A DNA stretch of 64,000 nucleotides from Hymenobacter edaphi. Its GTDB lineage: Bacteria; Bacteroidota; Bacteroidia; Cytophagales; Hymenobacteraceae. The stretch is taken from positions 372,001-436,000 of the forward strand of contig NZ_QHKM01000003.1 in NCBI RefSeq assembly GCF_003258365.1, written 5' to 3'. The first letter of the stretch is position 1; each line of letters opens with the position of its first letter. Shown in pieces: positions 60,201-64,000 of the stretch. The notes beneath the pieces are model-generated. The model was not told the DNA's origin and made no database searches. It was given only the letters and a program-made list of their open reading frames with translations. The translations under genes and the position numbers were made by a program.

Positions 60201-60904
60201 GGACCCAGCATGGAGAACGGGCGGGCCGGCGGCAGCGAAGCCGGCGAGAATAGGGAGAAAACTGCGCCATCAGCACCGCCTAGTAGCCAGGCATCCTGAC
60301 GCGACATAGCCGTCAGCGGCTGGTGCGGCAGCTGCCGGCTCGGGCGAAGAAACAGGTGCCGGTCGGAGTGGCGCCACAGGCCCTGGCCGGCGGTGCCCAG
60401 CCAGGCGTTGCCTTCCCGGTCTTGGAGCAGGCAGCTGATGTCCGGGACTTCCGGCAGGTGAAAATAGTGCCGGTACGAGCTGATAGCGGCCGTATCGGCC
60501 ACCGGCAGGCCCGTACGAGCCTTGAACCCAGCGGGCAGAGGCGTGGTTTTATCGGCCCGCTGGAACCGTTGCCCGTCCCAGCGCGACACGCCGCCCTGGT
60601 AGTGGTTGACCCACAGCGTGCGCGTGGTCGAGTCCTCGTAGAGCCGGGTGGCGAAGTCCTCGGCCAGGCCCTGCCGGGTGGTGAAGGTGACGAACTCGGT
60701 GCCGTCGTAGCGCACGAGGCCCTCGGCGGTGGCCACCCAGAGGTAGCCCTGCCGGTCTTGGTGCAGGGCGTAGACGAAGCTGGGCGCGAAGCCCTCGGCC
60801 GGGCCGAACTGCTTCAGCCAGTGCCGCTGCTGGGCCGGCGCCGGCGCCAGCCCGGCCCAAAGCAAGCAAAGCAACAGCCCAAACCGCGCGCAGAAACGAA
60901 TCAT
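57281..60904 (-). CDS. Hybrid histidine kinase with two-component propeller sensor
   Basis: A 1207-residue protein. Order: signal peptide (LLLCLLWAGLAPAPA), a large periplasmic propeller of Reg_prop repeats (about 25-510, e.g. DRQGYLWVATAEGLVRYDG, DPQGRVWIGTHDTGLAVW), a Y_Y_Y domain (about 520-610), one membrane segment (about 621-640), a coiled coil, HisKA with MSHEIRTPMN (His about 699), an HATPase (NAIKF, DTGIGIP, GTGLGLSI), a receiver domain (about 936-1055, Asp in LMDVQMPEMDGY) and an Hpt domain (HRIKG, His about 1143). Phosphate can thus pass His-Asp-His and on to the LytTR regulator. There is no DNA-binding AraC domain, unlike classical hybrid two-component systems. No polysaccharide genes are nearby. 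Confidence 0.94.
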   Translation of the reverse strand: MIRFCARFGLLLCLLWAGLAPAPAQQRHWLKQFGPAEGFAPSFVYALHQDRQGYLWVATAEGLVRYDGTEFVTFTTRQGLAEDFATRLYEDSTTRTLWVNHYQGGVSRWDGQRFQRADKTTPLPAGFKARTGLPVADTAAISSYRHYFHLPEVPDISCLLQDREGNAWLGTAGQGLWRHSDRHLFLRPSRQLPHQPLTAMSRQDAWLLGGADGAVFSLFSPASLPPARPFSMLGPALPARVTALAYPPAAVAHERPAAAWAGTATQGVWRVGAGRRQRLPRLPANLRVTSLAWQPADSSLWVGTEADGLYHWFSQPARPTQHYTTATGLLHNAITALLCDPQGRVWIGTHDTGLAVWQAGRFTYHRFRNGIDVADFAFSTRGDTVWVGTTGQGLLRYAGGHFRQFTTADGLGSNYCYAVVPFRRSTEAHDMYAGYGLYQDYLLLVHQNQLTAFDPHRGRALLLAHPDNPLVRNCRPLAATSQLGNQLWIATQTGLLQLDAALEATWPTHQPPRTVVAGTEVDGAARNPAQLGELPAGTHRLGFRFRGISLLPRTTGLQYQYRLRNYIDEWSAPTALSEAQFPRLDAGRYVLEVRARLRPQDAWGPVTTVAFGIATPFWRTGWFAALVLLATAAAVWAFVRTREATLRRQKLQLELTVRERTQELRQQKAHIEQINADLVVARDAAEASRRAKAQFLANMSHEIRTPMNAVIGLTHLLQRTPTNPEQTEYLAAIQGSSQNLLTIINDILDSSKIEAGKMTLESTPFGLRGLLQRVARMFEFATASKGLLLRLELAPEVPAAVLGDPVRLNQVLVNLIGNAIKFTTQGTVTVRVTARPEADRWRVRFAVQDTGIGIPADKLDAIFEDFSQANTSTTRQFGGTGLGLSIARNLVELHGGRLWVESVVGVGSTFFFELPYAEADAAALPADAPVELTPFSPPLRVLVAEDNELNQLVARKTLEAWNVQVVVAANGRLAVQTAAATAFDAVLMDVQMPEMDGYEASRQLRRHFPDAAALPIIGLTASALPEDRALALAAGMNETLPKPFDPAVLYATLARFTGRATTPLAAATPPKTPPAAPAEDIASVAPPPASDVEAPDWSLLEELAFGSEAFIAQVIDTFLRDVPPLLEQLRAAVAAHDAAAAASLAHRIKGQLAYFGLPRLHEQLNTLEQQAKQGQLPAAAAAQATAAAAQLQQLFPLLQLRRAAAAG

Positions 60905-61005
60905 CGGGGCAAGATACGGCCGGGGACGGGCGGCCGGCGGCCGTTGGCGTTGAACGCGGGGCCTGACTCGGTCAACGCCACCACCGCCTCGCCGACGCCG
61001 CCGGT

Positions 61006-61977
61006 TTAGCGGCGAATTTTCACGTCCACGTCGTAGCGGTACTTGGGCGGGCCGCCCAGCGGAATGGCGAAGAAGGGCAGGGCCGTGTCATACTGGTCGG
61101 TGACGTAGAACACCAGGTCGTTGGCGGCGCGCGAGCGGCTGGTCAGCTGCATGTCGATGGAGAGGCCGTGCTCTTTCGGGCTGACGGGGTGGGTGCTGCT
61201 GGCCCAGCGCGTGTCGCCCGACACGGTGGCATCGTGCCCGTTCTTGGCCACCGAATACAGCTTGATTCCTAAATCGTCGTCGGCGTCGAAGTTGCTTTGC
61301 TTGATGCTGACCACGTGCTCGTTGATGAACGGGTAGAGGTGCGTGACGGCGTTGCGTTCGGGCGTGAGGCGAATGGCGTACTCGTAGGTGAAGGCGTTGC
61401 CGCCCTCCACGGCCACGTTCTGCGCGGGGCTGCTGCTCAGGAAAAAGCGGTAGAGGTTGCCGTCGTCGCCCTTTTTGCCCTGCACCACCACCTTGAACAC
61501 GTAGCCCTGAAACTCGGGCACCAGCTCGCCCTCCAGCGGGTTGAGCGGGCCGAAGGTGTACCACTGGTTATCCAGCCTGGCGTCCGGCCCGAAGCTCACC
61601 GACTTGAGCGGCGTGCCGGCGCGCAGGCCTGCTTTGGGCTCGGGCGAGCGGGCGTCGGCGGTGGAGTGGGCGCCGGGGCCGCCGTAGAGGCTGAACTCGG
61701 TCTGGGTGTTCCAGCCAAACTTGGCTTCGTCGTGCCGGCCGCCGCAGTCCGGATCGAACACGCGGATGTAGACCGGCTGGCGGCGCTCCTTAGGCACCAG
61801 AAAGAAGTACGTCGAAGTGAAGTCGTCGTCGCCCCAGCTTTTATCGGCCTGCGCCCCGAAGGTGACGAGGTAGGCAATGTTTTCGCCGGGGTTGGGCACG
61901 GCCTGGGCCCGGGCGGCCACCGGGCCGAGCAGCAGAAAAGCCAGCAGCAGCCGGCGCAGCGGGGAGTTCAGCGACAT
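61006..61977 (-). CDS. Hypothetical secreted protein
   Basis: A 323-residue protein with signal peptide (LLLAFLLLGPVAARAQ). It is rich in aromatic and charged residues with beta character (YFFLVPKERRQPVYIRVFDP, FGWNTQTEFSLYGGPGA, YRFFLSSSPAQNVAVEGGNA). No known domain is recognised. It lies 101 bases upstream of the hybrid kinase in the same direction, which may or may not be meaningful. Confidence 0.75.
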   Translation of the reverse strand: MSLNSPLRRLLLAFLLLGPVAARAQAVPNPGENIAYLVTFGAQADKSWGDDDFTSTYFFLVPKERRQPVYIRVFDPDCGGRHDEAKFGWNTQTEFSLYGGPGAHSTADARSPEPKAGLRAGTPLKSVSFGPDARLDNQWYTFGPLNPLEGELVPEFQGYVFKVVVQGKKGDDGNLYRFFLSSSPAQNVAVEGGNAFTYEYAIRLTPERNAVTHLYPFINEHVVSIKQSNFDADDDLGIKLYSVAKNGHDATVSGDTRWASSTHPVSPKEHGLSIDMQLTSRSRAANDLVFYVTDQYDTALPFFAIPLGGPPKYRYDVDVKIRR

Positions 61978-62105
61978 AAGCGGCAAGATATGCCGGCGCG
62001 GGACATTTGCCGTAGCCGGCGGGTAGTGCCCAGCGGCTGAGCCCGTAGCGGCCGGGCCGGGGCCGCCCACCGCGCAGCCGGCCAACCCGGCGGACCGTTT
62101 TCGCG

Positions 62106-62136
62106 TTGGCAAAGCCGCCCGCCCGCCGTACCTTGG
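62106..62136 (+). promoter_or_regulatory. Candidate promoter for the DinB gene
   Basis: TTG at 62106-62108 and TACCTTGG at 62129-62136 with a 20-base spacer, about 50 bases before the start. The -7 box is one base off consensus. Confidence 0.35.
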
Positions 62137-62187
62137 GCGGGCCGAGTTGTTATCCTACCTGTCCGCTGCATTCGTTTCCGCCCGCCG

Positions 62188-62772
62188 ATGGCTGCGTCCA
62201 CCCCGCTTCGTACCACTGAGTTTCTCGATCAGCTAACCCAGACCGTAGCCGATGTGCGGCGGGTGACGCAGGAGCGGTTTCGGCCGCTCAGCGAAGACCA
62301 GCTGAACCGCGGCCCGGCGCCCGGCAAGTGGAGCGTGGGCCAGTGCCTGGAGCACCTCAACATCATCGGTGGCCTGTATTTGCCGGTGATGAACCAGCGC
62401 CTGCGCCGGGCCCAGGAGCGCGGCACCCAGCCCGCCGAATACGTCAAGAACGGCTACTTCGGCAAGAAGCTGACCGTGGCCATGCAGACGCCGGCCCGCG
62501 AAAAGCCGCTCAAAACGCCCCAGCAGTACGCGCCCAGCGGTTCGCGCCTGCCGCGTACCGTGGTGGAGGTGTTTCTGCGCCAGCTCGACGACCTGAGCCA
62601 CCAGCTGCAGGTGGCGCGCACCGTCAACGCCAATGCCGTGCGCATTCCGAACGCCATCGTGCCGCTGCTGCGCCTGCGCCTCACCGATCAGTTTGCCTTC
62701 CTCATTGCCCACCTGCAGCGCCACGTCGCGCAGGCCGAGCGCGTGCTCGACAGCCGCACGGTGAGCCGCTAG
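62188..62772 (+). CDS. DinB family protein
   Basis: A 194-residue four-helix-bundle protein of the DinB/YfiT metal-binding type: LNRGPAPGKWSVGQCLEHL with His in CLEHL, and HLQRHVAQAERVL near the end, give the expected His ligands. Members include thiol transferases such as bacillithiol S-transferase, which would agree with the bacilliredoxin elsewhere in this window. Its end overlaps the convergent OMP gene by 4 bases. Confidence 0.88.
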   Translation: MAASTPLRTTEFLDQLTQTVADVRRVTQERFRPLSEDQLNRGPAPGKWSVGQCLEHLNIIGGLYLPVMNQRLRRAQERGTQPAEYVKNGYFGKKLTVAMQTPAREKPLKTPQQYAPSGSRLPRTVVEVFLRQLDDLSHQLQVARTVNANAVRIPNAIVPLLRLRLTDQFAFLIAHLQRHVAQAERVLDSRTVSR

Positions 62773-63506
62773 GGCTTGGTGGGCGCCAGCAGCCAGTAAG
62801 TGAGCGTGACGGAAGCGGCGCGGTGATACTGGCGCAGCTCGTCGGTTTTGGTGGCGGCGTAGAGGTTGCTCAGGCCCCAGCTGTACTGGGCCTGCGCCAG
62901 CCAGCGGCCGCGCTCGTAGCCCAGGCCCGCGTTCAGGCCGTAGTCGAAAGTGCGCGGGCCGGAGGTCTGGAAAAGGATGCCCGCGTAGCGCACCGGCGCG
63001 TCGTTGACTTGGGTACCGAGGTAGTTGCCCTGCTCGTCGAACTGCTGGTACTCATCGTGCTGGCGCCCGCCGACACCGACGGAGCCGTAGGCCCCGGCAA
63101 ACACCTGTAGGCCCCGGGCCGCGGCCGGGCTGTAGGCCAGGTGCAGGGGCACCTCCAGATAGGTATAGCGTATCCGGGAGCTGCTGGCCGCCTCGACGGG
63201 GCGCTGACCGGCCGTAAACGAGTAGGTGCTGGACGCCTGGTAGCCCCGGGTGGAATACAGCAAACCCGACTGCAGGGCCACGCTGTGGTAGCGAAGCTGC
63301 GTCATCACGCCCAGCTGGTAGGCCGCCAGCGGCTTTAAGCGGGTGTCGGCGGGCAGCGCCGTGGGGAGGCGCATGGAGCTGAAGCCGGCGCCCAGGCGCG
63401 GCCCGAAGGTGAATTGGGCCTGGGCCTGGGCCGCTGCCGGGCACAGCGCGGCGCTCAGCAACAGGGCGGCAACGGGGGAGAAACGGGGCAAGGAGAGCTT
63501 ACGCAT
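62769..63506 (-). CDS. Outer membrane beta-barrel protein
   Basis: A 245-residue protein with signal peptide (ALLLSAALCPAAAQAQ). The body has the repeated aromatic-ended strands of an OMP_b-brl porin-like family: FGPRLGAGFSSM, YQLGVMTQLRYHSVALQSGLLY, YLEVPLHLAYS and a last strand ending YWLLAPTKP. It probably forms a small barrel in the outer membrane; no partner is identified. Confidence 0.85.
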   Translation of the reverse strand: MRKLSLPRFSPVAALLLSAALCPAAAQAQAQFTFGPRLGAGFSSMRLPTALPADTRLKPLAAYQLGVMTQLRYHSVALQSGLLYSTRGYQASSTYSFTAGQRPVEAASSSRIRYTYLEVPLHLAYSPAAARGLQVFAGAYGSVGVGGRQHDEYQQFDEQGNYLGTQVNDAPVRYAGILFQTSGPRTFDYGLNAGLGYERGRWLAQAQYSWGLSNLYAATKTDELRQYHRAASVTLTYWLLAPTKP

Positions 63507-64000
63507 GGCGACAAGTGGAATACGCTGCTAAATACGGGCAGTGGCGGCCGCCCGCAAGTACCGTTGTTGGCTGTTGTCTGACTTTTGAAAAGAGCGTAAT
63601 GCGCCGGAAGGTGTAAGCTTTTGAAATAATCTTAAAAATGATTTTCAATGAGTTGCTGCTTGGGTGTAGCGCGGCGACAGTGCTGGCGATATGACGCCAG
63701 CGTTAGGCCGGCGCAGCACCGATTCTGCTGTCGGACGGGCCCGCTTGGTGGCGGCGCAGGTAAGTCCGCGTCAGCGAAGTGGTGGCAGGAAGCGGCGGTA
63801 CCATCCATCAGGCAGGTAACGAGTGAAACGTTTAACTCAAGAGGCTCCGGGGAAGTCGGACGAATCTGAAAATTCGGGCATCCAGGGAGTTATGCAGCCC
63901 CCGTGCGGCCCAATACGCGCAAGCGCGAACGAGCAGGCCAGGGCGGATATTTTGTGGCCCGGTGCTTGAATCGGGCCGTAATAAAAGCCGGCGGGCCGCG
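63507..64000. other. Intergenic region at the window end, nothing recognised
   Basis: About 490 bases. An ORF of 73 residues (63648-63869) lacks protein-like composition. The first 150 bases are AT-rich (63570-63650), possibly promoter territory for the OMP gene and for a gene beyond the window. No tRNA, rRNA or repeat was recognised. Confidence 0.5.

Noticed and set aside
63648-63869. 73-residue ORF near the window end
   Set aside because: Unusual composition with many Cys, Arg and Trp, no conserved motif, no start signal.

Overview
The window is GC-rich and very probably comes from a Hymenobacter-like member of the Bacteroidota (Cytophagales). The evidence is a gldH gliding gene, proteins with type IX secretion (T9SS) C-terminal signals, a PorE-like TPR/PD40/OmpA protein, a DUF2723 protein, RicT with a Cys-rich N-terminus, GWxTD and LytTR proteins, and several promoter boxes of the TAnnTTTG kind. 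No rRNA, tRNA, CRISPR array, phage or transposase gene was seen, so this is ordinary chromosome with a few accessory patches.

Layout. 1-8 kb: end of rpmE2, a GlmU-like nucleotidyltransferase, DNA polymerase III delta' (holB), hemC, a GNAT acetyltransferase, a cyclophilin and an RmlD-like reductase, separated by repeats. 8-18 kb: a GH92 mannosidase, a zinc alcohol dehydrogenase, a decayed NHL-repeat gene, a T9SS-exported S8 protease and a tandem pair of M57 metalloprotease lipoproteins. 18-22 kb: ricT, gldH and a large FUS-like low-complexity protein. 22-32 kb (mostly minus strand): NmrA-like reductase, secreted beta-propeller proteins, an HhH protein, an LpxH-like phosphatase overlapping a LutC-like gene, a GxxExxY protein, the PorE-like protein and a TPR protein. 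32-41 kb: DUF3861 protein, bacilliredoxin, DHFR-family reductase, recQ divergent from kdsD, manC, rlmB and a GWxTD protein, then a perfect 80-bp palindrome. 41-49 kb: DUF2723 membrane protein, a T9SS cupredoxin, birA divergent from rsfS, and ftsH. 49-55 kb: an Opp/Dpp-type peptide importer (binding lipoprotein plus two permeases, no ATPase) flanked by two small ORFs that share a promoter motif, and divergent from a 512-residue helical-repeat protein. 55-64 kb: PKD protein, LytTR regulator, hybrid histidine kinase, DinB protein and a beta-barrel protein.

How genes work together. The cell-envelope theme is strong: kdsD and manC feed sugar nucleotide and Kdo synthesis, LpxH-like acts in lipid A synthesis, and GldH and the PorE-like protein belong to gliding or T9SS, which exports the S8 protease and the cupredoxin. 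The hybrid kinase and LytTR regulator look like one signalling pair.

Most unusual items. (1) The 48.8-55.3 kb locus combines a small peptide-like gene, an oligopeptide importer and a cytoplasmic helical-repeat protein, the same parts list as Gram-positive RRNPP quorum sensing; this is inference. (2) The FUS-like protein. (3) The 80-bp perfect palindrome. (4) A set of dispersed intergenic repeats that sit flush against, or even encode, stop codons of neighbouring genes.
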